Source: UBA8106 sp964569695
GTDB lineage: Bacteria; Acidobacteriota; Vicinamibacteria; Vicinamibacterales; UBA823
DNA length: 64,000 nucleotides
Assembly: GCA_964569695.1 (NCBI GenBank)
Contig: CAZMUA010000002.1
Span: forward strand, 62,001 to 126,000
Direction of reading: 5' to 3'
In this document: one piece after another, positions 46,397-55,622 of the stretch
Layout: each line of letters begins with the position of its first letter
Position numbering within the stretch: the stretch's first letter is position 1
Notes under the pieces: generated by a model
The model's database searches: none
Seen by the model: the letters and a program-made list of their open reading frames with translations, nothing else
Told to the model about the DNA's origin: nothing
Made by a program: the position numbers and the translations under genes

Positions 46397-46960
46397 TTAA
46401 CGTCCCGGCACCATCAGGTGTGCGCCAGAGGTTCCTCCACCCATTACCGAGATGATGTTTGCGGAGCGACCGCCTGGTAGACCCAAAGATTCGTTGGTCG
46501 CGAACGGCACCATGACTACCAGATGTTGTCGCGCGCTCTCTTGATCGTTGCCCACCATATAGTAGTAGACGGAGCCGAAAACAGGCACGACGCGTGTCCC
46601 GTCTGCTTCTGCGGCATCCATTAATGCTTTTGACTCTTCTGGGGTGCTGCTAGCCCGAAAGAATTCAAGGTTTTGTTCGTAGCGTTCCAGGTTGCCCTTG
46701 TTTGTGCATTGCACGCTGAATGCGCGCTGACCGTTTTGATTAGATCGATCCCAGCAGACAAAATCGTTTGTGCCTTCACGGAGCACTCGACGAGTACCGT
46801 CTTCATCCCATGTGACCACCATGGCCTCAGTTTGCCCCGTGCCACCTCTGCCAGCAGGCGCTGCGAGGACAGCACGTTCGATAATTTCCTCGTCAGTTTG
46901 TGCCGTTGCAGGAGCGGCAAGGGCAAGTAGAGCACAAGCTAGGAGTACAACACGTTTCAT
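46397..46960 (-). CDS. Exported protein, unknown
   Basis: A 187-residue protein with a signal peptide ending PATAQ (residue 21). The mature part contains FVCWDRSNQ and SVQCTNKGN, whose two cysteines probably form a disulfide, and a Gly-rich end (VMGGGTSGAHLMVPGR). A GGAGG site lies eight bases upstream. I recall similar short exported proteins from Acidobacteriota but know no function. No operon partner; the neighbours are on the other strand. Confidence 0.72.
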   Translation of the reverse strand: MKRVVLLACALLALAAPATAQTDEEIIERAVLAAPAGRGGTGQTEAMVVTWDEDGTRRVLREGTNDFVCWDRSNQNGQRAFSVQCTNKGNLERYEQNLEFFRASSTPEESKALMDAAEADGTRVVPVFGSVYYYMVGNDQESARQHLVVMVPFATNESLGLPGGRSANIISVMGGGTSGAHLMVPGR

Positions 46961-47150
46961 GGGGTAACCTCCGTGTGAGTAAACGTTATAAATAGGTTAA
47001 ATCGCACAGCAATCATTTATTGTAGGTGAGTTAACCAATTGGGACAATGAGATGTCCCGAATAGTTCTCGTGAGGTGTATAGTCTTATCCTATTCAGGAG
47101 TTGGACGGTTTCGCTATCAAAATAGTGTTCGGAGAGTGAGGACGAGTGCC

Positions 47151-48758
47151 ATGAAAAAGTTATCAGTTTTGTTCCTAAGCGTGCTGGTCACGGCGATGTG
47201 GGATGTAGAGGTGAGGACGCAGACTTTCGCTTCGGATGATCCGGTGATTCGACAGATCTGGACGGAAGGAATTGAGAATTCTCAAACCTATTCGTTAGGC
47301 CAAGTGTTGTTCGACAAAATTGGACCGCGATTGACGGGCACTCCCGGAAAGAAACAGGCGAATGATTGGCTGGTGGACACCTATAGGAAATGGGGCATCG
47401 AGGCTGAGAATGAAGAGTATGGCACGTGGATGCGCTGGAATCGAGGGCGGACGCACGTCGACCTTGTGGAGCCTCGGGTCCGAACGCTCGAAATGGCATT
47501 GTTGGCGTGGAGTCCAGGGACCGAGGGACAGCCTCTTCGTGGCGAGGTTGTGATCATGCCAGACGTCGAGAATGTAGCCGCGTTTGAGGCTTGGTTGCCA
47601 AACGTAAAAGGTAAGTTTGTTGCGATTGCTTTTCCCCAACCAACTTGTCGACCTGATTCAGATTGGGAGCAGTGGGCCACGGAAGCGTCGCTGAGCGAGA
47701 TGCGAGAGACCCGCGACCGGGATGAACAGACGTGGCGGGAACAGATGAGTCGATCCGGGTTTGAGATTCAGGGGCGAGGCTCCGAAACAATTATTTCTGA
47801 AGCCCTCGAAAGAGCAGGTGCAGCCGGTGTGATTGCCTCCCGCTGGAGACGGGCGACCACTTCTGGAGGATGGGGTGCGAATCAAATGTTTGCGGCCGGT
47901 ACCGAGCGCATCCCAGCCTTAACGGCTGGGTGCGAGGATTACGGCTTGTTGTATCGGCTGGCAGCGAACGGACAACATCCGGTTATTGAAGTTAATTCCG
48001 ACGCTGAATTTCTTGGAGAAGGACCAGTATTTAATACGATCGGCCGGATCCCTGGTGTTGAACTCCCAAATGAGTACGTCATTCTGTCTGCCCATTTTGA
48101 CTCATGGGACGCAGCGTCCGGTGCGACCGATAATGGCACGGGAACTCTCACGATGCTGGAAGCGATGCGACTTCTAAAGATGGCGTACCCTAATCCGCGT
48201 CGTACGATTCTTGTGGGACATTGGGGTGGCGAGGAGCAGGGTCTCAATGGATCACGGGCGTTTGTTGAAGACAATCCTGAGGTGGTTGAGAACCTCCAAG
48301 CGCTCTTTAATCAAGACAACGGCACTGGACGCATTGTGGCTGTTTCGACGCAAGGTTTCGTCGACGCCACGGGCTACGTCGCCCGATGGTTTTCGGCAAT
48401 GCCGTCTGAATTTTCCAATAGCATCAATTTTGATTTCCCCGGTATGCCAGGTAGTGGGGGTACTGACTCTGCGTCGTTTGTCTGTCGTGGCGTGCCAGCA
48501 TTCAGCCTCAGAGCCCTGAATTGGAGTTACAGCCAGTACACGTGGCACACGAATCGCGATACATTCGACAAGGTCGTGTTCTCTGACTTGACGCGCAACG
48601 CCACTCTTTATGCCATGCTGGCTTACTTGGCATCAGAAGAGCCTGATCGCGTACCCCGAGAGCGACGTACCGAATTTCCGGTGAATGCAACTACTGGGGA
48701 ACCCGGGTCGTGGCCGGACTGTCAACCGGCGCGTCGAGAATGGTCGGAGCGTCGGTAA
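47151..48758 (+). CDS. Exported M28-family zinc aminopeptidase
   Basis: About 535 residues from ATG 47151, which gives a signal peptide; a longer frame opening at 47052 is less likely. Residues about 190-300 look like a PA-type insert domain. The M28 dizinc site is visible as SAHFDSWD (H, D), ATDNGTG (bridging D), GGEEQG (catalytic E plus ligand E), FNQDNGTG (D) and YTWHTNRDT near the C-terminus (last His). It should be a periplasmic or surface exopeptidase cleaving N-terminal residues from peptides. Family members also include glutamate carboxypeptidases. Confidence 0.9.
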   Translation: MKKLSVLFLSVLVTAMWDVEVRTQTFASDDPVIRQIWTEGIENSQTYSLGQVLFDKIGPRLTGTPGKKQANDWLVDTYRKWGIEAENEEYGTWMRWNRGRTHVDLVEPRVRTLEMALLAWSPGTEGQPLRGEVVIMPDVENVAAFEAWLPNVKGKFVAIAFPQPTCRPDSDWEQWATEASLSEMRETRDRDEQTWREQMSRSGFEIQGRGSETIISEALERAGAAGVIASRWRRATTSGGWGANQMFAAGTERIPALTAGCEDYGLLYRLAANGQHPVIEVNSDAEFLGEGPVFNTIGRIPGVELPNEYVILSAHFDSWDAASGATDNGTGTLTMLEAMRLLKMAYPNPRRTILVGHWGGEEQGLNGSRAFVEDNPEVVENLQALFNQDNGTGRIVAVSTQGFVDATGYVARWFSAMPSEFSNSINFDFPGMPGSGGTDSASFVCRGVPAFSLRALNWSYSQYTWHTNRDTFDKVVFSDLTRNATLYAMLAYLASEEPDRVPRERRTEFPVNATTGEPGSWPDCQPARREWSERR

Positions 48759-48764
48759 ACTAGG

Positions 48765-48779
48765 GCGGCGGTTCGCCGC
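48765..48779. other. Short GC-rich hairpin between convergent genes
   Basis: GCGGCG at 48765-48770 pairs with CGCCGC at 48774-48779 around a three-base loop. It lies between the convergent M28 and S51 genes, but neither strand shows a clean U-tract after it, so a terminator role is only possible. Confidence 0.35.
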
Positions 48780-48821
48780 GACGAAATTCTCACCTCGGCT
48801 CTTGGTGCGATCGTTTGTGAG

Positions 48822-49616
48822 CTAGTCAATCATGTCTGCTTCGAGTTGTGTTTCGACAATTTCACCATCTTGGAGATCCACGTAGTATGCGTTGGCCTCT
48901 TCTCGAGTCCGTACGACTTGTGCCACTTCGTTGTCTTGGAAATAGATGCCAGCGTCATTATCACAGGCGTACCCAGGCTTTAGCTCACCTGATTTAATGA
49001 GCCTGTGGTAAGTCGGTCGGCGGTCTTCCTCGCCATCATAGTGTGGCGAGTGGCTCCCCTTGAGGAATCCGAGGCAGTTAATTTTTGAGAGCTCCTTTGG
49101 GCGCGAGTCCGTGGTGCCCTCCTCGAACCAACATAACGAACCAGCGCTTGCACCGCCAAGAACAATTCCCCGATCCCAAGCTTCTCGGAGCACCTCGTCA
49201 ATGCCGTGGGCTTTCCAGATGACTTGTTGATTTAGGGTATTGCCTCCGGACACGACAATGCCATCGACGGACAATAACACTTCAGCAAACGTTTTTGTCA
49301 TTCGTCCGCTGCTGATGAAACTTGTCTGCACAGAGGGAATTACATTTAAAGGTGCGCAATTTTCGTACCAGCGGATAATGCCGGACTCGCGGTCGGCTGA
49401 AGCAGTTGGCAGGTAGCAGAGCTTCGGCCGGTCTTTACCGGTTAGTGTCGCGAGGTGGCGAATAAATGAGGTTCTGAACCCGCCTCCCGCAATGAAGATT
49501 TTTCGATTCTCGCTTTGCGGCGTGCGACCTTTCGCTGACGCTGCGAGCGAGAACTCTCCGGCTCCAAGACCGATGGACCCGAGTGTGGTTGAAACAAGAA
49601 AATCTCGTCTTTTCAT
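48822..49616 (-). CDS. Tat-type exported S51 peptidase (cyanophycinase-like)
   Basis: A 264-residue protein of the peptidase E/cyanophycinase fold. Leader MKRRDFLVSTTLG with a twin arginine. Nucleophile elbow GGASAGSLCWFEEG with S157, preceded by GIVVSGGNTLNQQ which is the family's G-G-N segment, and a SHSPHYDGE motif that supplies the His. Family members hydrolyse Asp-X dipeptides or the beta-Asp-Arg polymer cyanophycin with a serine mechanism. No cyanophycin synthetase is present in the window. Convergent with the M28 gene. Confidence 0.86.
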   Translation of the reverse strand: MKRRDFLVSTTLGSIGLGAGEFSLAASAKGRTPQSENRKIFIAGGGFRTSFIRHLATLTGKDRPKLCYLPTASADRESGIIRWYENCAPLNVIPSVQTSFISSGRMTKTFAEVLLSVDGIVVSGGNTLNQQVIWKAHGIDEVLREAWDRGIVLGGASAGSLCWFEEGTTDSRPKELSKINCLGFLKGSHSPHYDGEEDRRPTYHRLIKSGELKPGYACDNDAGIYFQDNEVAQVVRTREEANAYYVDLQDGEIVETQLEADMID

Positions 49617-49772
49617 GATGTTTTATTCCTTACTGAGAGTGATTCGACGTTCCGATTATAGGTGAAAGGACTAGAAACGATAAACGCCTTTCTAAATGAT
49701 CCACTTTAGGGTCGGCGGCCACCGGATTTCAGGCAGGGTTATAATTATGGAGGTTCCGACTTTGGAGTGGTT

Positions 49773-50255
49773 ATGCCTACATTTGATGTTGTGTCAGAAG
49801 TGAATCTCCACGAAGTGACGAACGCTGTAACTCAGGCGATCCGGGAAATTACTACACGATTTGATTTTAAAGGTAAAAACGTGAAGCTTGAATTTGCGGA
49901 TGACCAGGTAACAATGCGGGCACCAGAAGAATTCCAATTAGAACAGTTATACGACGTGCTGACGAATAAATTTGCCAGTCGAAAGGTGGACGTGCGTTGT
50001 CTCGAGCGGGATCCTGTCCAAAAAAATGTGAGTGACGTTTGGCAGGTCGTGCGAGTTCGTCAAGGCATTGAGGTTGAGTTGGCTCGGCGACTTGTGAAAC
50101 TGGTGAAGAACACCAAGCTGAAGGTGCAGGTGGCGATACAGGGTGAAAAACTTCGAGTCTCAGGAAAGAAACGGGACGATCTGCAGACGGCGATTCAAGT
50201 GTTGAAAGATGCAAAGGTCGATATCCCACTCCAATTTATTAACTACCGGGAGTAA
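49773..50255 (+). CDS. yajQ: YajQ family nucleotide-binding protein
   Basis: A 160-residue YajQ/DUF520 protein, start chosen at ATG 49773 (GGAG six bases upstream; a GTG two codons earlier is also in frame). Diagnostic features are MPTFDVVSEVN, REITTRFDFKG, VRQGIEVELARRLVK and KLKVQVAIQGEKLRVSGKKRDDLQ, together a duplicated ferredoxin-like fold. Family members bind nucleotides, and some bind cyclic di-GMP and act as effectors. Two bases separate its stop from the next start, so it probably shares a transcript with the Sel1 protein. Confidence 0.95.
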   Translation: MPTFDVVSEVNLHEVTNAVTQAIREITTRFDFKGKNVKLEFADDQVTMRAPEEFQLEQLYDVLTNKFASRKVDVRCLERDPVQKNVSDVWQVVRVRQGIEVELARRLVKLVKNTKLKVQVAIQGEKLRVSGKKRDDLQTAIQVLKDAKVDIPLQFINYRE

Positions 50256-50256
50256 T

Positions 50257-52437
50257 ATGGACTCGGTCCGTATGATGTTTGTGAGAAACATTAAGTCGTA
50301 TTTTAGAGAAGCCAGCCTAGTCCTTCTTGGATTTGTGCTGTTGGTGCCGCCGCCGGTTTATGCTTCGGTGCGAAGTGTAATAGGCGTAGAAATCCAGGTG
50401 TCACAAGCGCAAGAAGGTGAGATAGATCTGGCTTACCTGCAGGCGTTAGCCGCCCAAGGTGATGCGCTGATGCAGTTCGCACTTGGGCTGATGTATGAAA
50501 CCGGCGAAATCGGCCCAAGTGATGTGGAAGCCGCAGCGCTCTATCGACTAGCCGCTGATCAAGGCTTGCAAGAGGCACAAGCCCGACTTGCTGCTTTCTA
50601 TGCGGAAGGGAAGGGCGTGACGCAAGATATCGAAGAAGCAGTACGTCTGTACTACGAGGCTGCCATCCAAGGAAATTCTGAAAGTCAAGGAGCACTTCGA
50701 GCGATTGCTGATCAAGGTATCGCAAGTGCTCAGTATCTTGTGGGTTTGATGTTTCATACAGGAGTGGGATCGAGTCCGGGAAGTTCAATGGCTGCGCAAT
50801 ATTACAACCGAGCTGCCCAGCAAGGACATGCGGAGGCCTATGAAGGGCTTCGCACCCTTGGAGAACACTGGACGCGAGCGCAGTTCTTTTTAGGATCCTT
50901 GAATGATCTTGGTGAGGGGATCGAGCAGAATTACGCGGAAGCCCTTCGTTGGTACCGTCTAGCTGCAGACCAAGGGGATGAGGAGTCCCAGTACAGAATT
51001 GGAATGATGTATGCCGAAGGCCGTGGCGTCGAGCAAGACTATTCAGAAGCGGCGAAATGGTTTCGCGTCTCCAGTGAGGATGATATTCATGATTATGACA
51101 GGGCCGGAGAACTTGTCCCTGACCCTGAGTATTTGACTCAAGAAGTTGAAGGTGCGCGGACCAAATTGCGTCAACTTGCGGAACGTAAAGACCCTGCGGC
51201 CCAATTCCATCTCGGATTGTTGGAAGAGCGTTACGCCCGGAAATGGTACCAAGAAGCGAGTGCACAGGGTTTAGCGGAAGGCCAGTACGCTTTGGCCGAA
51301 AGCTTCGCGGAAGGCCGCGGTGTAGCACAAAATGATGCCGTGGCGGTTCGACTATACGGTCGTGCAGCCGCACAAGGCTTCGGAGAGGCGCAGTACAAGC
51401 TGGGTGTGATGTACGTGCTCGGACGCGGTGTCGTGCCGAATACGAGAGAAGCGCTGAAGTGGTACCAGCAAGCTGCTGAACAGGGCGTCATCCAGGCTCA
51501 ACTTGCTCTTGGTGCCATGTATGCCAGAGGACAATTTCTCACTACGGATCTGAGGGTGCCGACGGACTACGTGTCCGCCTATAAGTGGCTGAGCCTTGCA
51601 GGCGCCAAACTGCCAATGGATCAATTCCTGCACTGGCAGGCGACGAATCTCAGAGAAGTCGTTAAGAAAGAGATGACGCTAAGCGAAATTCGTCAAGCCG
51701 AACGTCGCGAACACGCCTGGTACCAGCAAGCTGCTGCACCTGATGGGCCGGGTGCCGGGTCTTTGCTCGGTCGTGACCGGCTTGCCTCCGCCCAGTACAA
51801 TCTGGGCCTTATGTATGCTGAGGGGCGTCATGTGGCACCAGATATCAAAGAGGCTGTGGTGTGGTTTCGACAAGCCGCCGACAAGGATTTGCCTGAAGCT
51901 CAATATGATCTTGCCGAAATACTTGAAGAAGGAGAATTGGGTGTCGTCCGCAATCTTGACGAAGCCGTGCGATGGTACCGCCGTCTGGCTTCACAGGACT
52001 TCCGACCGGCAGAGTTGCATCCGTCAATTGCTGAAGCTCAGTATGTTCTGGGCCAGTTCTACGAGCAGGGCCGGGGTGTGCCACAGGACGATGGACAAGC
52101 TTCGAACTGGTTTGAAACTGCAGCCGGACGAAATCATGGACAGGCCCAATTGAGGTTGGCAACAATGTATTTGGCCGGGCGAGGAGTCGAACGATATTTA
52201 GCTCGGTCCCTGATGTGGGTCGACCTCGCGGCCACGCGTTTGGTAAATAATCCTGAAGCAGTCGGTCGAATAGCGATGATACGGGATGCATTGTTGCGTG
52301 AAATGACTGACGAGGAGGTCCTTGAGGCCCATTGTCTGTGGCAGTTAGAGCATCCTAAGTTGACAGGAGTCAGTACCGCAGAAATGCACGATCTGGTTCT
52401 GCAGTGCGCGGAGGGAGAGGGATTCGCTGGTTCTTAA
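50257..52437 (+). CDS. Exported Sel1-repeat protein
   Basis: About 726 residues from ATG 50257 (CGGGAG upstream). An N-terminal hydrophobic leader ends near VYAS, then about a dozen Sel1-like helical repeats of the form A-x-x-W-Y-x-x-A-A-x-Q-G-x-x-x-A-Q-x-x-L-G-x-x-Y-x-x-G-x-G-V (for example ALRWYRLAADQGDEESQYRIG and ALKWYQQAAEQGVIQAQLALG). The solenoid probably mediates protein-protein contacts in the periplasm. Repeats near 330 and 560 are degenerate, and insertions are present around 460-530. A long open frame on the opposite strand is a codon-bias artefact of the repeats. Confidence 0.9.
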   Translation: MDSVRMMFVRNIKSYFREASLVLLGFVLLVPPPVYASVRSVIGVEIQVSQAQEGEIDLAYLQALAAQGDALMQFALGLMYETGEIGPSDVEAAALYRLAADQGLQEAQARLAAFYAEGKGVTQDIEEAVRLYYEAAIQGNSESQGALRAIADQGIASAQYLVGLMFHTGVGSSPGSSMAAQYYNRAAQQGHAEAYEGLRTLGEHWTRAQFFLGSLNDLGEGIEQNYAEALRWYRLAADQGDEESQYRIGMMYAEGRGVEQDYSEAAKWFRVSSEDDIHDYDRAGELVPDPEYLTQEVEGARTKLRQLAERKDPAAQFHLGLLEERYARKWYQEASAQGLAEGQYALAESFAEGRGVAQNDAVAVRLYGRAAAQGFGEAQYKLGVMYVLGRGVVPNTREALKWYQQAAEQGVIQAQLALGAMYARGQFLTTDLRVPTDYVSAYKWLSLAGAKLPMDQFLHWQATNLREVVKKEMTLSEIRQAERREHAWYQQAAAPDGPGAGSLLGRDRLASAQYNLGLMYAEGRHVAPDIKEAVVWFRQAADKDLPEAQYDLAEILEEGELGVVRNLDEAVRWYRRLASQDFRPAELHPSIAEAQYVLGQFYEQGRGVPQDDGQASNWFETAAGRNHGQAQLRLATMYLAGRGVERYLARSLMWVDLAATRLVNNPEAVGRIAMIRDALLREMTDEEVLEAHCLWQLEHPKLTGVSTAEMHDLVLQCAEGEGFAGS

Positions 52438-52462
52438 AGTTGGGGAGTGGTGAGAGTTCCAC

Positions 52463-53281
52463 GTGGCTTTAGACGCTGTGTTTTACCGTGAAGACAGTCT
52501 TCGCGTCTTGATATTTACCGCGGTGTTTGTCCTAGCTGCCGCATGGGAATTATTCGCAAGCCAACGAACCGCTTCCATGTCTCGGGTTCAGCGTTGGTCC
52601 ACGAATCTCGGGATGCTTGTGCTTGGCATTGGAACCATTCGCGTGCTACTGCCGATGACCTTGATTACCTTGGCAGAGTGGGTTGCAATTTTCGAGTGGG
52701 GACTGATCGGATTTCTCGATCTTCCATTCATGGTTGGCGTGGCTCTTGCGGTGGTCGCTCTTGATTTCTGTCTGTATGTTCAACACGTCGTGATGCACCG
52801 TGTGTCATGGCTGTGGCGTTTACATCAGGTTCATCATTCTGATGCAGAATTCGATGTGACCACGGGGCTTCGATTCCATCCGTTTGAAATTGTTGTGTCC
52901 GCCCTGTATAAGGCCATGGCGGTGGTACTGTTAGGGCCTCCAGCGTTGGCAGTTTTAATCTTCGAAATTGTGCTGAATAGCTCTTCGATGTTGACTCACG
53001 CAAACGGCCGGCTACCACAGCGTCTGGACCATGTGGTTCGTTGGTTGTTTGTGACGCCAGGTATGCATCGGATTCATCACTCTGTTGAAGTTGGTGAGCT
53101 TAATACCAACTTCGGATTCAATTTGGCTGTCTGGGATCGCTTGTTTGGAACCTACCGACAACGTGCGGTCTTAGAGTGTGCACATATTGAGGTCGGACTT
53201 CGGCTGCAGCCTGGAAGGGCATCGAGTTTACGATCGGCGCTTCGGATGCCGTTCGAGAAGGGAACGATCTCGTCATCCTAG
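52463..53281 (+). CDS. Fatty acid hydroxylase / sterol desaturase family protein
   Basis: A 272-residue integral-membrane di-iron enzyme, GTG start. His clusters sit at H108/H112 (YVQHVVMH), H121/H124/H125 (LHQVHHSD), H179 (LTHANGR) and H202/H205/H206 (GMHRIHHS), the full set for the family, flanked by four or so transmembrane helices. The reaction would be oxygen-dependent hydroxylation or desaturation of a lipid; the substrate is not known. It follows the Sel1 gene by 25 bases. Confidence 0.92.
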   Translation: MALDAVFYREDSLRVLIFTAVFVLAAAWELFASQRTASMSRVQRWSTNLGMLVLGIGTIRVLLPMTLITLAEWVAIFEWGLIGFLDLPFMVGVALAVVALDFCLYVQHVVMHRVSWLWRLHQVHHSDAEFDVTTGLRFHPFEIVVSALYKAMAVVLLGPPALAVLIFEIVLNSSSMLTHANGRLPQRLDHVVRWLFVTPGMHRIHHSVEVGELNTNFGFNLAVWDRLFGTYRQRAVLECAHIEVGLRLQPGRASSLRSALRMPFEKGTISSS

Positions 53282-53333
53282 AGTCGATCGGAGCGCACCA
53301 GGTCGACGTCAGGAAAGAGGTGGTAAGTGTCGT

Positions 53334-53813
53334 TCAGGGACGCTGGTTCGCCGCCCGACCGAGCTGAACCACGATATTGAATTCTGCCTTTGTGACCGGT
53401 TGGATGGAGAGACGACTCCCTTTCTTGGTAACCATCATCTTGCTAAGAGCCTTGGTGGCTTTCAAGGTTGACAGGGGCAGGGTATCTGGAAATTGCTCAA
53501 CGAACGAGATTTCCACCATATGCCAAATCGGCTCTGTTTTGGTGCTCTTGGCGTCGAAGTATTTGTGGCCCTTTTTCCAGGCGTAGTGATCGGGATGGGC
53601 CTCCCGTGAGACTTTCGCAATGCCGGTGACTCCAGACGGTTCCGCATTGGACGCATAAAAGAGGACCCCATCTCCAACCTCCATTGTGTCGCGCATGAAG
53701 TTGCGGGCCTGGTAATTCCGGACCCCTTCCCAACTTGTGGAACCATCACGTGCCAGATTCGCAATCGTGTAGGCCGCAGGTTCACATTTCATTAACCAGT
53801 AGTTTCGAGCCAT
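53334..53813 (-). CDS. EVE-domain protein (THYN1-like)
   Basis: A 159-residue protein consisting of one EVE domain (PUA-like fold). It starts MARNYWLMKCEPAAYTI and contains WEGVRNYQARNFMRDTM, VGDGVLFYASNAEPSGVTGIAKV and a PTGIVE-like WHMVEISFVEQF. EVE domains bind modified bases, such as 5-methylcytosine or modified RNA nucleotides. This stand-alone form is common and close to THYN1 proteins, with no sign of fusion to a nuclease. Transcribed divergently from the potassium channel. Confidence 0.93.
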   Translation of the reverse strand: MARNYWLMKCEPAAYTIANLARDGSTSWEGVRNYQARNFMRDTMEVGDGVLFYASNAEPSGVTGIAKVSREAHPDHYAWKKGHKYFDAKSTKTEPIWHMVEISFVEQFPDTLPLSTLKATKALSKMMVTKKGSRLSIQPVTKAEFNIVVQLGRAANQRP

Positions 53814-53882
53814 TCAATATTCTCACTTGTCTTCTTGAACAATTCAGCAGCTAATCGTAAGCTAGATCTAGTTGAGATAACA

Positions 53883-55580
53883 ATGTTCCGGAACCTTTGG
53901 TCTCTCCTCACCGCTCAAGGTGAAAATCGCCGTAAAGGCGTTGCCTTTCTACAGTATTGCCTGTTTGTCTATGTCCTGATCCATTTGTTTGCGGCAGGGT
54001 TTAAGTGGCTCATGATGGAATTGGAAGGACAGTTTTACACGTGGACGACTGCGGTCTACTGGGTCTTAATGACAATGAGTACAACTGGTTTCGGTGACAT
54101 TGTGTTTACCCATGACGTGGGCCGAGCCTATACGACAATCGTCCTGGCGTGTGGGATTGTGGTGTTGATTGTCGTGTTGCCGTTCATATTTTTCAAACTG
54201 TTTTATGAGCCATGGTTGGATGTGCAGATGCAGACGGGGGTCGAGAGGCGCGTCCCCAAGAATATTCGAGACCATGTCCTGATTAGTCGCCAAGGCGCGA
54301 TCGCCACGGGTCTGATCGAGCGGCTCGCGCCAAGTAAGATTCCTTATTACCTTATTGAAACGGATGCTACGGTTGCCAACAAGATGCAAGCCGATGGTCT
54401 GTCGGTGCTCTTGGGTGACATCGATAGCCAAACCAATTATCGCAATTGGAATGTCGCGAATGCACGCGTTGTGGTTGCGAATCGTGAGGACACGACTAAC
54501 ACGAACATTGCGTTAACCGTACGGGAAGTCTCACAGGATGTGCCAGTGGTCGCATTTGTCGAAGATGAGGATTCGATGGATGTGCTAGAACTTGCCGGCT
54601 GTTCTCATGTCGTCCCAGTGAAAGTACGGTTGGGTGAGTACTTGGCGAATCGTGCCAGTGCAGGTCTTGGCAAGACGGATGTGATTGGTAGCTATGAGGA
54701 GTTGCAGATTGCTGAATTCTCAGCGCACAACAGTCACTTGGCTGGACGCAAGGTGTCTGAATCGCACCTCCGTGAACAGACCGGTCTCAATATTGTCGGT
54801 GTTTGGAATGCTGGTCGGCTAAATCCGGCTTATCCTAAAACTGTCATTCACGACAAAAGCATTGTCGTTGTGGCGGGCCTGGCAGCCCAGATGGAGACGT
54901 TGGATGAATTATTGACCCCGAAGACTCAAGAGAAACGCCCAGTGCTTGTGGTCGGTGGCGATGCGGTCGGGGTAGCTGCCATTCGGTCGTTGAAGGCAAA
55001 AGACGTTCCGGTCAATTTGATCGACAAAGATCCTTACATCATCAAGAAAATGTCCCCTTTCGTTGACGATGCCATTCTTAGTGACGCTAACAATCTGGAT
55101 TCACTTGCGAATGCTGGCCTCCATGATGCGACGGCAGTCTTGCTTACAACGAGCGATGATGCGATGAATATTTATCTGGCGGTGTACTTGCGGCGCTTGA
55201 AGCCCGAGTTGCGAATTGTGAGTCGGATTACCCATGACCGTAATCTCCAAGCCATTCATCGTGCGGGCGCCGATTTCGTGATGAGCTATGCATCTCTTGG
55301 AGCGGAGGCCGTCATGTCGTTGGTTGAAGGGCACGAGCTTGTGATTCTCGGTGAAGGGGTTGATTTGGTCACGCTGGGGATTCCGAAGTCCTTGGTCGGG
55401 AAGACTCTTGAGGAAAGCGCGATTGGCTCTACGACAGGCCTGAGCGCGGTCGGGATTAAGCACGAAGGAGAGTTGGTGTATAACCTGCATGCATCTATGC
55501 GTCTTGAAATGAATGACGAGTTGATCGTTTTTGGTGATGTGAAGCAACGAGCCGCCTTCAGAAAAGCGTTCGGTGCGTAA
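53883..55580 (+). CDS. Two-RCK potassium channel protein
   Basis: About 565 residues from ATG 53883; a TTG 48 bases earlier is in frame but not needed. The first about 105 residues form a two-helix pore domain with selectivity filter TTGFGD at 67-72, followed by two TrkA-N/RCK modules (VLISRQGAIATGLIERL and VLVVGGDAVGVAAIRSL) each with a RCK-C segment. One Rossmann region resembles a degenerate G-x-G-x-x-G. The family includes MthK- and KtrC-like channels gated by ligands such as Ca2+ or nucleotides. K+ efflux or uptake is expected. Confidence 0.92.
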   Translation: MFRNLWSLLTAQGENRRKGVAFLQYCLFVYVLIHLFAAGFKWLMMELEGQFYTWTTAVYWVLMTMSTTGFGDIVFTHDVGRAYTTIVLACGIVVLIVVLPFIFFKLFYEPWLDVQMQTGVERRVPKNIRDHVLISRQGAIATGLIERLAPSKIPYYLIETDATVANKMQADGLSVLLGDIDSQTNYRNWNVANARVVVANREDTTNTNIALTVREVSQDVPVVAFVEDEDSMDVLELAGCSHVVPVKVRLGEYLANRASAGLGKTDVIGSYEELQIAEFSAHNSHLAGRKVSESHLREQTGLNIVGVWNAGRLNPAYPKTVIHDKSIVVVAGLAAQMETLDELLTPKTQEKRPVLVVGGDAVGVAAIRSLKAKDVPVNLIDKDPYIIKKMSPFVDDAILSDANNLDSLANAGLHDATAVLLTTSDDAMNIYLAVYLRRLKPELRIVSRITHDRNLQAIHRAGADFVMSYASLGAEAVMSLVEGHELVILGEGVDLVTLGIPKSLVGKTLEESAIGSTTGLSAVGIKHEGELVYNLHASMRLEMNDELIVFGDVKQRAAFRKAFGA

Positions 55581-55622
55581 CGTCTTACTCTTAAGGAAAG
55601 CAGCAGAGGTGAGGAATGCGTG

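Noticed and set aside
50303..51373. Long open frame on the minus strand inside the Sel1-repeat gene
   Set aside because: It mirrors the repeat codons of the real gene, has no family features and no ribosome site; a codon-bias shadow.
50257..52437. Possibility that the Sel1 gene is fused with yajQ
   Set aside because: A stop codon and a fresh ribosome site and ATG separate them by two bases; two distinct genes.
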